This document shows, piece after piece, positions 1 through 8,503 of a stretch of DNA of 64,000 bases (positions are counted from its first letter, which is position 1; each line of letters starts with the position of its first letter). The stretch is from positions 310,001 through 374,000 of the forward strand of contig DCTC01000002.1 in assembly GCA_002329205.1 (NCBI GenBank). Direction: 5' to 3'. The stretch comes from Candidatus Roizmanbacteria bacterium UBA1450. Its GTDB lineage: Bacteria > Patescibacteriota > Microgenomatia > UBA1406 > GWC2-37-13. The position numbers were made by a program, and so were the translations under genes. The notes under the pieces were generated by a model that was not told where the DNA came from, made no database searches, and saw nothing but the letters and a program-made list of their open reading frames with translations.

Positions 1-1
1 A

Positions 2-304
2 GTTGTGATCACCAAAGGGTTTGGCAATTGTTTGGCCGGGTACGATAAAGCAGATTGGGAGAAGCGGGCAGAGTCACTCTTGGATGTTTCGCTTCTTGAT
101 AAAGAACATATAGATAAAAGACGAATGCTTTTTTCATCCACCGTTTATATAGAACTGGATGAACAAGGAAGAGTTGTTTTACCGAAACAGCTACAGCAAT
201 TTGCAGCACTTTCAAAGATCGTCACAATCGCAGGAGTGGGAGATCATTTTGAGATCTGGGCCAAAGAAAGATGGCATCAGTACGTCGACAATGTCCAGGA
301 CTAA
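2..304 (+). CDS. mraZ: MraZ, 5'-truncated by window edge
   Basis: MraZ is the DNA-binding first gene of the dcw cluster, related to AbrB and usually repressing its own operon. Only the second half is visible. The reading frame is open from base 2, and the first ATG in the window (base 5) is internal, because the family begins with a copy of the same fold that is missing here. The remaining part holds the second SpoVT/AbrB-like half, with 'DEQGRVVLPKQL' corresponding to the conserved D-x-x-GRhxIP motif. It ends in 'FEIWAKERWHQY', typical of MraZ. The next gene, rsmH, is its usual partner and starts 14 bp after the stop. Confidence 0.9.
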   Translation, partial: VVITKGFGNCLAGYDKADWEKRAESLLDVSLLDKEHIDKRRMLFSSTVYIELDEQGRVVLPKQLQQFAALSKIVTIAGVGDHFEIWAKERWHQYVDNVQD

Positions 305-317
305 TTACCAAAATATT

Positions 318-1139
318 ATGCATACAACAGTTTTTTTGGAAGAAGCAGTAAACGCACTCAACGTCGAAAAAGGAAAAAAATATATCGATGCGACATTCGG
401 CGAAGGAGGGCATTCTTATTTGATTCAGTCACAAGGAGGGATAGTACTTGGTATTGACGCTGACAAGTCTCAGGCTGACAAAGAAAAAGAAATCCGTGTA
501 ATTCATGGCAATTATGCAGATATTGAAGAATTGGCCGGTCGCGAAGGATTTAGTCCAGTTCACGGGATTTTGTTCGATTACGGACTGTCGATGGTACAGA
601 TAAAGACAAGTGGCAGAGGGTTTACATTCAAGAATGATGGTGAACCTCTGGACATGAGGCTTGGAGAGCAAGGAGAAACCGCCGCGGATTATCTCAATAC
701 AGCATCACAGGCAGAACTCATCGACAGAATCACAAGATACTCTGAAGACTTGGCATCTGAAGCAATCGCGAAAAGAATTGTTTCATATCGAAGTCGGAAA
801 GAAATTGAAACAGTAGGAGATTTAAAAGAAATCATACGAGATGCAACAAGACAGCGAGATCAGCAGCTGGAGAAGACATATGCTCGTATATTCCAGGCAG
901 TACGAATCATCGTAAATGATGAATTGAAAAATATTGAAAAAGGACTCGAAGGAGCATACCGGATTCTTGAACCCGGTGGCAGAATCGTAGTCATCTCGTT
1001 TCACTCTGTAGAAGACCGGATAGTGAAGGCGTTTGTGAGATCAAAAGGAGTGACACAAAACCGGATATCAGTTCAGAAAAGCAGAAAATTACAAACATTT
1101 GAGCGTTCAGCAACACTCAGAGTTATACAAAAAATATGA
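318..1139 (+). CDS. rsmH: 16S rRNA m4C1402 methyltransferase RsmH (MraW)
   Basis: This enzyme transfers a methyl group from SAM to N4 of C1402 in 16S rRNA. The SAM site 'IDATFGEGGHS' lies near residues 22-32. 'GILFDYGLS' (family GILFDLGVS) and the C-terminal 'SFHSVEDRIVK' are also present. The ATG at 318 is chosen because RsmH proteins begin 'MHTPVLLxE' and this one reads 'MHTTVFLEEAV'. An in-frame ATG at 291 and earlier ones would overlap mraZ and add unrelated residues. At 273 residues it is shorter than the usual ~310. It overlaps the next gene by 4 bp, so translation is probably coupled. Confidence 0.95.
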   Translation: MHTTVFLEEAVNALNVEKGKKYIDATFGEGGHSYLIQSQGGIVLGIDADKSQADKEKEIRVIHGNYADIEELAGREGFSPVHGILFDYGLSMVQIKTSGRGFTFKNDGEPLDMRLGEQGETAADYLNTASQAELIDRITRYSEDLASEAIAKRIVSYRSRKEIETVGDLKEIIRDATRQRDQQLEKTYARIFQAVRIIVNDELKNIEKGLEGAYRILEPGGRIVVISFHSVEDRIVKAFVRSKGVTQNRISVQKSRKLQTFERSATLRVIQKI

Positions 1140-1411
1140 AATTTTCACTTAATTCATTTGTTTTAGGACTTATTGTGACCCTCGTTGCGATCAATATAGC
1201 AATTTTTATCAAAGGTATCCGGCTCAGTGACGAAATTCACTATTATGAAAAAGAACTATCAGCTCTTCGACAGCAGAATGTAGAATATGAACAAAAAATC
1301 TATAAGATGGAGTCATATACGCTCACAGCATCTTTGGCAGCAGAACTTGATTACGGCAAGTATAATGATCCTATCTATAACGAGATCCCGCAGTATGCAC
1401 TAAATCAGTAA
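1136..1411 (+). CDS. ftsL: FtsL/DivIC-like septal membrane protein
   Basis: The protein has 91 residues, with one transmembrane helix (about 7-26) followed by a heptad-rich coiled coil (about 30-65). This is the architecture of FtsL/DivIC, which scaffold the divisome. Sequence identity in this family is very low, so the call rests on architecture and on position between rsmH and the division transpeptidase, where ftsL normally sits. It overlaps rsmH by 4 bp and ends 1 bp before the PBP gene. Confidence 0.7.
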   Translation: MKFSLNSFVLGLIVTLVAINIAIFIKGIRLSDEIHYYEKELSALRQQNVEYEQKIYKMESYTLTASLAAELDYGKYNDPIYNEIPQYALNQ

Positions 1412-1412
1412 T

Positions 1413-3071
1413 ATGAATAGGCTTCGCATTATATTCGGCTTTTTTGCTTTTGTCTTTCTGGCAATTATTATCAGATTGTTTTATCTTCAGATCATTGCAC
1501 CTACTTACTATTCTGCTGATTATACAACGACGCGTAAAATTAATCCCGCAAGAGGACAGATACTCGACCGCAACCGAGAACCGATAGCAGTTAATCAAAC
1601 GAAGTATCTATTGTATGTCGAACCGAAGCTTGTGACAAACAAGGATTATGTTGTACGTGCGCTCGATGATATTCTGCAAATTGGGGAGGCCACCATTTCG
1701 GCACGAATCAATATGGACAAAGACTGGGTAGCTGTCAAAGGCAGTATCTCAAAAGAGACCAAAGAGAAAATTGAACAACTCAATCTTGAATCACTTGGAT
1801 TCAGAGAAGAAGCAGAGCGTTTTTATCCTGAAGCTTCACTTGCTGCTCATCTCACCGGTTTTCTGGGGAGAAATGCAGAAGGTGAAACAGTCGGATATTT
1901 CGGTGTTGAAGGATATTATGACAAAGATCTCGCCGGTTTACCTGGCGTCTTGAAATCTGAGCGGGATATGATGAACAGGCCGATATTTCTCGGGAGTCAG
2001 GAGCGTGTTGAGGCCGACAACGGTCGGGACATCGTTTTGACTATTGACAAGTCAGTCCAGCATATTATTAAGGAGCATCTCAAGGACGGAGTGGAGAAAT
2101 TTAAAGCAAAATCAGGATGCGTGATCGCCGTGAAACCGCAGACCATGGAGGTATTGGGTCTTAGCTGTTTGCCTGATTTTGATCCGGAAGAATATTATGA
2201 GTTTTCGGAAAAGGATTTTGTAAATTGGACTATTTCCAGCACCTACGAGCCAGGATCTACTTTTAAACCTCTGGTTATGGCTGCTGCTATTGAAGAAAAA
2301 AAAATAAAGCCCGATGACATGTTTGATGAAGCAAGCTCAGTGGGTATAGGCGGTTATACGATACGCAACTGGAATGATAAATATGAAGGCAAAATCAGCA
2401 TGACCCATGTACTGGAAAAATCATCGAACATAGGGATGGTGTACATCGGCAGCAAGCTTGGCAATGAAAATCTTCACCGGTATATTACCGAGAAGTACGG
2501 ATTCGGTGACTATACGCAGATAGATTTGCAGGGCGAAGCTACCGGCCAGGTAAAACCGCTGAACTCCTGGTATCCGATAGATGCCGCTACTATGTCATTC
2601 GGTCAGGGAATATCCGTGACCGGAATGCAGTTGGTTCGTGCTTTCGCTTCAATTATCAACGGCGGTTATCTCATGCGACCGTATGTAGTCAAGGAAGTCA
2701 TTGAGGATGGAGAGGTAAAAGAAAGAGAGCCGCTGATCCAAAAACGGGTAATTAGCGAAAAAACATCAGCTATCATGCGTAAAATGTTGGTTTCAACTGT
2801 GGAACATGCTGAGGCAAAGTGGGATATCCCCGAAGGATTTACATTCGGCGGCAAGACCGGGACAGCACAGGTCGCTGTACAAGGTACTTATGACGCTTCA
2901 AAAACAATAGCTTCTTTTATCGGTTTCGCACCTGCAGATGATCCTGAATTTTTGATGTTGGTCGTCATTCAGGAACCGGAATCTTCAAGTTGGGGATCGG
3001 AGACGGCAGCACCGTTGTTCTTTGATATTGCTGAAGAGCTGTTGATTTATTACAATGTAGCACCACGATAA
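1413..3071 (+). CDS. ftsI: Division-type penicillin-binding protein (FtsI/PBP2 class B)
   Basis: This is a class B transpeptidase that cross-links septal peptidoglycan. An N-terminal membrane anchor (about 5-25) precedes the dimerisation region, which starts at 'ARGQILDRN'. The transpeptidase domain has all three motifs: STFK with catalytic Ser282 and Lys285, SSN at 337-339, and KTG at 481-483. It has 552 residues, typical for FtsI/SpoVD. No C-terminal PASTA domain is seen. It sits between ftsL and murE in the canonical dcw order. Confidence 0.95.
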   Translation: MNRLRIIFGFFAFVFLAIIIRLFYLQIIAPTYYSADYTTTRKINPARGQILDRNREPIAVNQTKYLLYVEPKLVTNKDYVVRALDDILQIGEATISARINMDKDWVAVKGSISKETKEKIEQLNLESLGFREEAERFYPEASLAAHLTGFLGRNAEGETVGYFGVEGYYDKDLAGLPGVLKSERDMMNRPIFLGSQERVEADNGRDIVLTIDKSVQHIIKEHLKDGVEKFKAKSGCVIAVKPQTMEVLGLSCLPDFDPEEYYEFSEKDFVNWTISSTYEPGSTFKPLVMAAAIEEKKIKPDDMFDEASSVGIGGYTIRNWNDKYEGKISMTHVLEKSSNIGMVYIGSKLGNENLHRYITEKYGFGDYTQIDLQGEATGQVKPLNSWYPIDAATMSFGQGISVTGMQLVRAFASIINGGYLMRPYVVKEVIEDGEVKEREPLIQKRVISEKTSAIMRKMLVSTVEHAEAKWDIPEGFTFGGKTGTAQVAVQGTYDASKTIASFIGFAPADDPEFLMLVVIQEPESSSWGSETAAPLFFDIAEELLIYYNVAPR

Positions 3072-3076
3072 TATCT

Positions 3077-4324
3077 ATGGATTATCAAATACAAAGAATA
3101 AAAAACATATATCACTTGCTCAAAGCAGTCATAGCAAATGCATATTACGGTGATCCGAGTAAAAAGATTACAGTAATCGGCGTAACCGGAACTGACGGCA
3201 AAACAACTACTTCTTCCCTTATATATCACACACTTAAAGAAGCAGGGAAAAAAGTATCTCTCATTACAACCGTATCAGCAGAGATCGGATCGAAATCGTA
3301 TGATACCGGTTTCCATACTACAACTCCGTCTCCTTTTACGATACAGAAGTTTATCCGTGATGCGGTCGCAGATGGAGATGAGTTTTTCGTTCTTGAGACC
3401 ACTTCTCATGCACTGGACCAATATCGTGTTTATGGTGTTGAATTTTCCTATGGCGTTATCACCAACGTGACTCATGAACATCTTCAATACCACAAAACAT
3501 ACGAAAATTATGTTCGTGCAAAAACAAAATTACTGCAATGGTCAAAAAAAGTATTTATAAACAGGGATGATAGGTCTTATGATTATATTGCGAAGTTGCT
3601 ATTCGGTTCGGCCGATCGTCAAAGAAATGATAATACCAAAACCTTCGGTTTAGAACATGATGCCGATTTCCATTTTAATATTTCTGAGAAAATCGGGAAG
3701 CCGCTGGCTCATTTCAATTTATACAATTATTTGGCAGCGTATGCAGTCTGCTCAACGATCGGTATTCCGGATGATGTTATTTTTGATGCAATGTCAAGCT
3801 ATAAACTGCCTGAAGGTCGAATGGAGGTTGTATATGATGATATGTACAAAGTAATCGTTGATTTTGCACATACTCCAAATGCTCTCCACGAGGCATTACC
3901 GAGCATTCGGGAACAATATGTGAAAAATGGCCGACTTATTCATATTTTCGGTGCAGCGGCATTTCGAGATGATGAGAAAAGACCGATTATGGGGCGCGAA
4001 AGCGGGAAGTATGCTGATCTGACGATCATCACAGAAGAAGACTATCGGACGGAAGATCCTCATAAAATTGCACGGGAAATTGCAATCGGCGTCGAAGAAA
4101 AAGGCTTTCAACAAGTTGAACCCTCTGATTTCGGAACAAAATCAAAGGCGTATACCGTGATTATTGACAGAAAAGAAGCAATTGAAAAAGCATTATCTAT
4201 CGCAAAAAAAGGTGATGTAATTGTGCTTACCGGAAAAGGTCATGAGAGAAGTTTATGTCGAGGAAAGACGGAGTATCCGTGGCATGATAAAGAGGCAGTG
4301 CTATCTTTAATTAATAAAAAATAA
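3077..4324 (+). CDS. murE: UDP-MurNAc-tripeptide ligase, MurE-type
   Basis: This is an ATP-dependent Mur ligase that adds the third amino acid of the peptidoglycan stem. The P-loop 'GVTGTDGKTTT' lies around residues 36-46. The central domain has 'ETTSHALDQ', which corresponds to the MurE E-x-(T/S)SHGL motif, and a Mur-ligase C-terminal domain follows. The region 'ITEEDYRTEDP' lies where the amino-acid-specificity motif DNPR (meso-DAP enzymes) is expected, and DNPR is absent. At 415 residues it is shorter than the usual ~490, apparently because the N-terminal UDP-binding domain is reduced. It follows the PBP gene by 5 bp. Confidence 0.88.
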   Translation: MDYQIQRIKNIYHLLKAVIANAYYGDPSKKITVIGVTGTDGKTTTSSLIYHTLKEAGKKVSLITTVSAEIGSKSYDTGFHTTTPSPFTIQKFIRDAVADGDEFFVLETTSHALDQYRVYGVEFSYGVITNVTHEHLQYHKTYENYVRAKTKLLQWSKKVFINRDDRSYDYIAKLLFGSADRQRNDNTKTFGLEHDADFHFNISEKIGKPLAHFNLYNYLAAYAVCSTIGIPDDVIFDAMSSYKLPEGRMEVVYDDMYKVIVDFAHTPNALHEALPSIREQYVKNGRLIHIFGAAAFRDDEKRPIMGRESGKYADLTIITEEDYRTEDPHKIAREIAIGVEEKGFQQVEPSDFGTKSKAYTVIIDRKEAIEKALSIAKKGDVIVLTGKGHERSLCRGKTEYPWHDKEAVLSLINKK

Positions 4325-4446
4325 GTCCTGGATTCGCTCGATACCATTTTTTCGTACTCTATGGGCGTGCTCACCGACTTCGTCGCTTCCGCACCTCCCA
4401 AGTTGCCAAAAAATGATATCTTCGCCCAATAAGTTTTAATATTTCT

Positions 4447-5160
4447 ATGCATTTTGATCGAGTTGTTACTTTTTATAAATCTTCCTTACTATCAATTCCT
4501 CATGGATTCGGCACGAAGATGTCAGGTGACGGCCGTGATACAGATACTATTCGAGATGTTTTAACTACGGAGAATATAACGTATAGCGCTATTGCCATCC
4601 CACAGCAGACTCATTCGACCAACGTAGCATTGTTGGAACATGCATCAAATGATACAAACCTGATCTCCGTTCAAGATACAGACGGTATGGTTACAACGGA
4701 AAAGGGAGTAGTTTTGACAGTGGTGACTGCTGATTGCGTGCCCATTTTGTATTATGATGAGGTTGCGAAGACAGTCGGAATTTCTCATGGTGGCTGGAAA
4801 GGAACACTCAATAATATTCCGGAACATGTTATTAAAGCCATGGAACAGATTGGTTCTGATCGCCGGAATATTAAAGCCGTTATTGGGCCTGCGATTAATG
4901 ATTGTTGTTATGAGCTATACGGAGAGCGCTTGAATTTATTTGAGGAGCGGTTCGGTCAAAAGGTATTAACAAAGCAGGGCAATGTTGTAACCGTCAGCCT
5001 TATACGGTTAAACTATATGTTATTGAACGAAGCCGGAATACTATCGGAGAATATTAACTATATGCCAAACTGTACTTCCTGCAATGTCCGTGAGTTTTAT
5101 TCGTACCACCGGGATCAGGAAATAAAAGGAGAAATGATTTCCTTTATTATGCTTCCCTAA
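4447..5160 (+). CDS. pgeF: Laccase-domain peptidoglycan editing factor PgeF/YfiH family
   Basis: Members of this family bind zinc or copper and act as purine nucleoside hydrolases/phosphorylases. In E. coli, PgeF prevents L-Ser misincorporation by MurC. Family motifs are visible: 'QQTHST' (first metal His), 'TADCVPIL' (Cys), and 'SHGGWKG' (His). The 237-residue length is normal. It lies 122 bp after murE; that gap holds no gene I can support. The ATG at 4447 follows a TAATAT-like box by only 4 nt, so transcription may be separate from murE. Confidence 0.9.
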   Translation: MHFDRVVTFYKSSLLSIPHGFGTKMSGDGRDTDTIRDVLTTENITYSAIAIPQQTHSTNVALLEHASNDTNLISVQDTDGMVTTEKGVVLTVVTADCVPILYYDEVAKTVGISHGGWKGTLNNIPEHVIKAMEQIGSDRRNIKAVIGPAINDCCYELYGERLNLFEERFGQKVLTKQGNVVTVSLIRLNYMLLNEAGILSENINYMPNCTSCNVREFYSYHRDQEIKGEMISFIMLP

Positions 5161-5693
5161 CATATCTTCAAAACTATTTATTTTATTAAACGTTTTGGTC
5201 ATTTTTAGTTATATCTGATAAAATATATTTCTCAGACTCAAATTGCAGAGTTATTATACAACTTATAGTATAATATATACTGTTAATAAAGTCTGTATGA
5301 TGAATTAGGAGAAACAGCTTTTCCTAGTTGATATTTTGAGTATTTTCCCGGTGATTTATATGCACAATCGTTCCGGGGAAAATCCGATACGGATAATCGG
5401 ATTAGGCTCTTTTACATTCGGTATGATATCCGCAGCCGAAATGACTAGATAATGCATTGATGCACTCCAATATGAGTTTTAGTGCTCGTTGTGAAAGTAA
5501 AACATAGAGAGAGGAATTGAAATATTCTGTTTTTCTCCCTGTGCTTTATGGAAAAGTCTTTTTGAATTGGTAAATCTTTCTCCTTTTAATTCAAAGCTGG
5601 TTCTTACACAATTTTCATCTAAAGCTTACATTGGAGTGCATCAATTGGTGAGCACTTATTGAAGTATCTATCCCCTAGAAAGAGAGAAGAGAG
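5161..5693 (+). promoter_or_regulatory. Long structured 5' leader of kup (candidate riboswitch)
   Basis: This 533-bp interval has no gene. It contains overlapping -10-like boxes at 5269-5281 (TATAAT, TATACT), giving a leader of about 400 nt. Three hairpins follow: ATTTTCCCGG (5342-5351) with 5373-5383, CCGAT (5384-5388) with 5396-5400, and TTCGG (5417-5421) with 5436-5440. A perfect 16-bp inverted repeat (5456-5471 and 5630-5645) encloses the second half. A purine-rich ribosome site, AGAGAAGAGAG, precedes the ATG. Potassium transporter genes in other bacteria are often under c-di-AMP (ydaO/yuaA) or related riboswitches. I could not match the ydaO consensus, so the ligand is unassigned. Confidence 0.5.
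5456..5645. repeat. Perfect 16-bp inverted repeat, 158-bp spacer
   Basis: The left arm attgatgcactccaat (5456-5471) is the exact reverse complement of 5630-5645. The arms lie inside the kup leader, with the right arm about 50 bp before the start codon. They could form a long-range RNA stem, be a protein-binding pair, or be ends of a small mobile insertion. No flanking target duplication is visible and the spacer has no long reading frame. Confidence 0.7.
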
Positions 5694-7544
5694 ATGCCGT
5701 ACGCACATGTTACCCAATCCCACGCAACAAAGAGGACTGTCAAGTCAACCTTGATACTGACTCTTGCTGCACTGGGGGTAGTGTACGGGGACATCGGAAC
5801 GAGTCCTCTGTACGCTCTGAAGGAAGCATTCCATTATGTTTCTCCCGTAAGGGAAAATGTGATGGGTATTCTTTCGCTAATGTTCTGGAGTTTGATCATC
5901 GTCGTCACAATCAAGTATGTGTTTTTTCTTCTGAATGCCGACCACAATGGTGAGGGTGGTATAACCGCACTGATCGGTCTCATAAAGAAGAAGGTCAGTC
6001 CGTTGCACATCATTCTGGGCGTTTTCGGCGTTGCCCTGTTGTACGGTGATGGTATGATCACTCCTGCAATCAGTGTCCTGTCTGCAGTAGAAGGACTCCA
6101 GGTTGTCACACCGGCTGCCGAACGCTATGTCATCGGAATTACGGTGCTGATCTTGGTTGGTCTATTCTCAGTTCAGAGGTACGGAACTCAAAAGGTCGGA
6201 AACGCTTTCGGGCCGATCATGATCATTTGGTTCCTGACGATCGGGACACTCGGACTGCTTGAGATCGTGAAGCATCCTGCTATCCTGCAGGCAGTCAATC
6301 CGTATTATGCCGTGCAATTTTTTGTCCACAACGGAGTGATCGGATTTCTCACGCTGGGAGCAGTGGTACTTGTCGTAACAGGGGGCGAAGCTCTCTATGC
6401 TGACATGGGCCATTTCGGTTCACTCCCAGTTCGTCTTGGATGGCTCGGATTTGCGCTTCCGGCACTACTTTTGAATTATTTCGGGCAGGCTGCCCTGGTG
6501 ATTCAGAATCCCGAGACGGCGCATCATCCGTTCTACTCACTGGCACCCTCGTGGTTTCAGTTGCCTCTGGTGCTCCTGGCTACACTTGCCACGATCATAG
6601 CTTCACAGGCTTTGATCACCGGAGCATACAGTCTGACACGTCAGCTCATTGATCTTCACGCCCTTCCGGCGATCGAGATCGTGAGCACATCACGGAACAA
6701 TCACGGGCAGATATATGTCCCGACGGTGAACAAACTTCTCCTGATGGGATGTATCGCGCTTGTGTTGTTCTTTCAAAGCAGTTCAGGACTTGCTGCTGCA
6801 TACGGTATCGCAGTAACAGGTACCATGGCTATCACAACATGGCTCTGGTATCTGACCCTTGTCAATGTCAAACATTGGCAGGTATGGCTTGCCCGAATGC
6901 TTCTTGTCGTATTTGTATCCATCGATCTGACATTCTTTGGTGCAAATATCGTCAAGTTCATGCACGGCGGTTGGATACCTCTTACAGTCGCCGTGCTCGG
7001 AACACTCGGAATGGAGTGGTATTATTTCCATACCCGGGCGCTCTTGCGAGCCAAGAAGGTCCCGTTTACCGTCACCCAGACGTTCAACACAGAAGTATCT
7101 TCGGTCATCGTGTTCATAGATGAGTATGCTCACTGCGGGACAAAGCTTCTGATCGGAGCAGCGAAAGCACTCAATGCCCCGTACAAGCTTGTCCACATCG
7201 CGACCCGTCCTGAACGGGTAGAGCTGCTTGAATACTATCTGGCCGAGATCGGGGAGACGGTAGAGATCATTGAGTCACCAAGCGGAGACCTTCTGCATCC
7301 TGCAGTCGAGTATGTCAAGTCAATCCTGGAGAACAGCGAAGGAATGGTGTGGGTTTTCCTCGGGCAATCAGTTGTCCACGGAGATACACCGCTTCTTCAC
7401 CCGAACGGTGCAGCGCTCATGGAACGGCTGCAAACGCTTAAGGGTGTCGTAATCACGCGGGTTCCCTGGGTTGTTGAGACCCAACCTGTGATCCATCTGA
7501 ACGGCAATGGTCATCATGTTGTACAGATAGGCACGGGACAATAG
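5694..7544 (+). CDS. kup: Kup/HAK-type potassium uptake permease
   Basis: This is a multi-pass potassium-proton symporter of 616 residues. The N-terminus 'LGVVYGDIGTSPLYALKEA' is the Kup signature. About twelve hydrophobic segments follow, then a cytosolic C-terminal domain. 'YADMGHFG' is another diagnostic Kup motif. Codon use and base composition look clearly richer in G+C than in the flanking mur genes, which suggests horizontal acquisition; this is by eye. The gene stands alone, with its own long leader and a strong terminator, so it is probably regulated independently by K+ status. Confidence 0.96.
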   Translation: MPYAHVTQSHATKRTVKSTLILTLAALGVVYGDIGTSPLYALKEAFHYVSPVRENVMGILSLMFWSLIIVVTIKYVFFLLNADHNGEGGITALIGLIKKKVSPLHIILGVFGVALLYGDGMITPAISVLSAVEGLQVVTPAAERYVIGITVLILVGLFSVQRYGTQKVGNAFGPIMIIWFLTIGTLGLLEIVKHPAILQAVNPYYAVQFFVHNGVIGFLTLGAVVLVVTGGEALYADMGHFGSLPVRLGWLGFALPALLLNYFGQAALVIQNPETAHHPFYSLAPSWFQLPLVLLATLATIIASQALITGAYSLTRQLIDLHALPAIEIVSTSRNNHGQIYVPTVNKLLLMGCIALVLFFQSSSGLAAAYGIAVTGTMAITTWLWYLTLVNVKHWQVWLARMLLVVFVSIDLTFFGANIVKFMHGGWIPLTVAVLGTLGMEWYYFHTRALLRAKKVPFTVTQTFNTEVSSVIVFIDEYAHCGTKLLIGAAKALNAPYKLVHIATRPERVELLEYYLAEIGETVEIIESPSGDLLHPAVEYVKSILENSEGMVWVFLGQSVVHGDTPLLHPNGAALMERLQTLKGVVITRVPWVVETQPVIHLNGNGHHVVQIGTGQ

Positions 7545-7587
7545 AATATGTCTAGTCATCGTCCTCACAATGGCGTGAGGATCAAGC

Positions 7588-7620
7588 GGGCTGCGTTCTT
7601 TCGGGAACGCAGCCCTTTTT
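7588..7620 (+). terminator. Rho-independent terminator of kup
   Basis: A perfect 11-bp stem, gggctgcgttc (7588-7598) with gaacgcagccc (7605-7615), has a 6-nt loop and is followed by five Ts. It lies 44 bp after the kup stop. A smaller hairpin, cctcac/gtgagg, precedes it at about 7563-7580. Confidence 0.9.
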
Positions 7621-7697
7621 CATGGTTAAAAGTACATTAAAATGTTCTCAGAGAAGTGTTGCCAAAACAGTGAAGTAAAGCAATCACGAATAGTATT

Positions 7698-8414
7698 TTA
7701 GTCATTCAGATGTTCTTTCTTAAGTGTAGATTTGATATCTTTATATGTCGCATGCTCCATTTGTTTACGCGAGAGATGCAGAGAACGACGGTAGTTGATA
7801 AACTCAATGATCATCGGTATGAGAGAAACGAAGACGATCCCGACAACCATAATGTGAAAATGTTCCTGTATGAACGGTAGTCCGCCGAAGAAATAGCCGG
7901 CATATGTAAAAAAAGTAACCCATAAAAACCCGCCGACGACATTATAAATCAAGAAAGTCTGATAATGCATTTTTCCGACTCCTGCAACGAACGGAGCAAA
8001 GGTCCTGATAATCGGAAAAAAACGGGCAAGAATTATGGCTTTACCCCCATGCTTTTCATAAAATTCCCTTGTTTTTTCCAGGTATTCCTTCTTAAAGATC
8101 TTGGAATTTTCTTTGGAAAATACTTTAGGACCTACAAAATGTCCGACCCAGTAGTTGACGGTATCTCCGAGTACTGCTGCTGCCAATAACGTAATATAAA
8201 CAGCAATAATATTCAAATCCCGGGTTCCCGCCAAAGTTCCTGAAACGAACAAAAGTGAATCACCCGGTAAAAACGGAGCTACAACCAGACCTGTTTCTGC
8301 AAATATGATCACAAAAAGGATAAAATATGTCCAGATACCGAACTGATCGATAATCGTCGAAAGATGTTCATCGAGGTGAAGGAACAGATCAGCAAGCTGA
8401 GCAAGCAATTCCAT
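7698..8414 (-). CDS. dedA: DedA-family membrane protein
   Basis: This is a polytopic inner-membrane protein of about 238 residues in the DedA/VTT family, whose members flip lipid carriers such as undecaprenyl phosphate and affect membrane homeostasis. Typical segments are 'FAETGLVVAPFLPGDSLLF' and 'FARFFPIIRTFAPFVAG' (here 'ILARFFPIIRTF'), with conserved acidic and Arg residues. The ATG at 8414 is preferred over an upstream GTG at 8432, because a TATACT box lies between them, 9 nt before the ATG. It faces kup convergently and is divergent from murC. Confidence 0.92.
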   Translation of the reverse strand: MELLAQLADLFLHLDEHLSTIIDQFGIWTYFILFVIIFAETGLVVAPFLPGDSLLFVSGTLAGTRDLNIIAVYITLLAAAVLGDTVNYWVGHFVGPKVFSKENSKIFKKEYLEKTREFYEKHGGKAIILARFFPIIRTFAPFVAGVGKMHYQTFLIYNVVGGFLWVTFFTYAGYFFGGLPFIQEHFHIMVVGIVFVSLIPMIIEFINYRRSLHLSRKQMEHATYKDIKSTLKKEHLND

Positions 8415-8490
8415 AGAAATATTAGTATACACTAAATCACGTCAAATAATTGGGCTTGTGAATAGAAGAAAATTAAATGGTTTCTTAGGC

Positions 8491-8503
8491 TATAATATAC
8501 CTA
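8491..8503 (+). promoter_or_regulatory. Leaderless-type promoter of murC
   Basis: TATAAT at 8491-8496 is followed by 6 nt and then the murC ATG at 8503. Transcription would start at or within a base or two of the start codon. No Shine-Dalgarno sequence fits between them. This is the clearest example of an arrangement that recurs throughout the window. Confidence 0.7.

Noticed and set aside
4325..4446. Coding sequence between murE and pgeF
   Set aside because: Only short frames antisense to neighbouring genes are open, with no start signal or homology.
5456..5645. Inverted repeat as a MITE or insertion sequence
   Set aside because: No target-site duplication, no second copy in the window and no transposase.
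5269..5693. c-di-AMP (ydaO/yuaA) riboswitch call for the kup leader
   Set aside because: Gene context fits, but I could not align the conserved ydaO core; only a candidate regulatory leader is reported.
6783..7196. Minus-strand frame of 137 codons inside kup
   Set aside because: It is antisense to a well-conserved transporter and has no promoter or family match.
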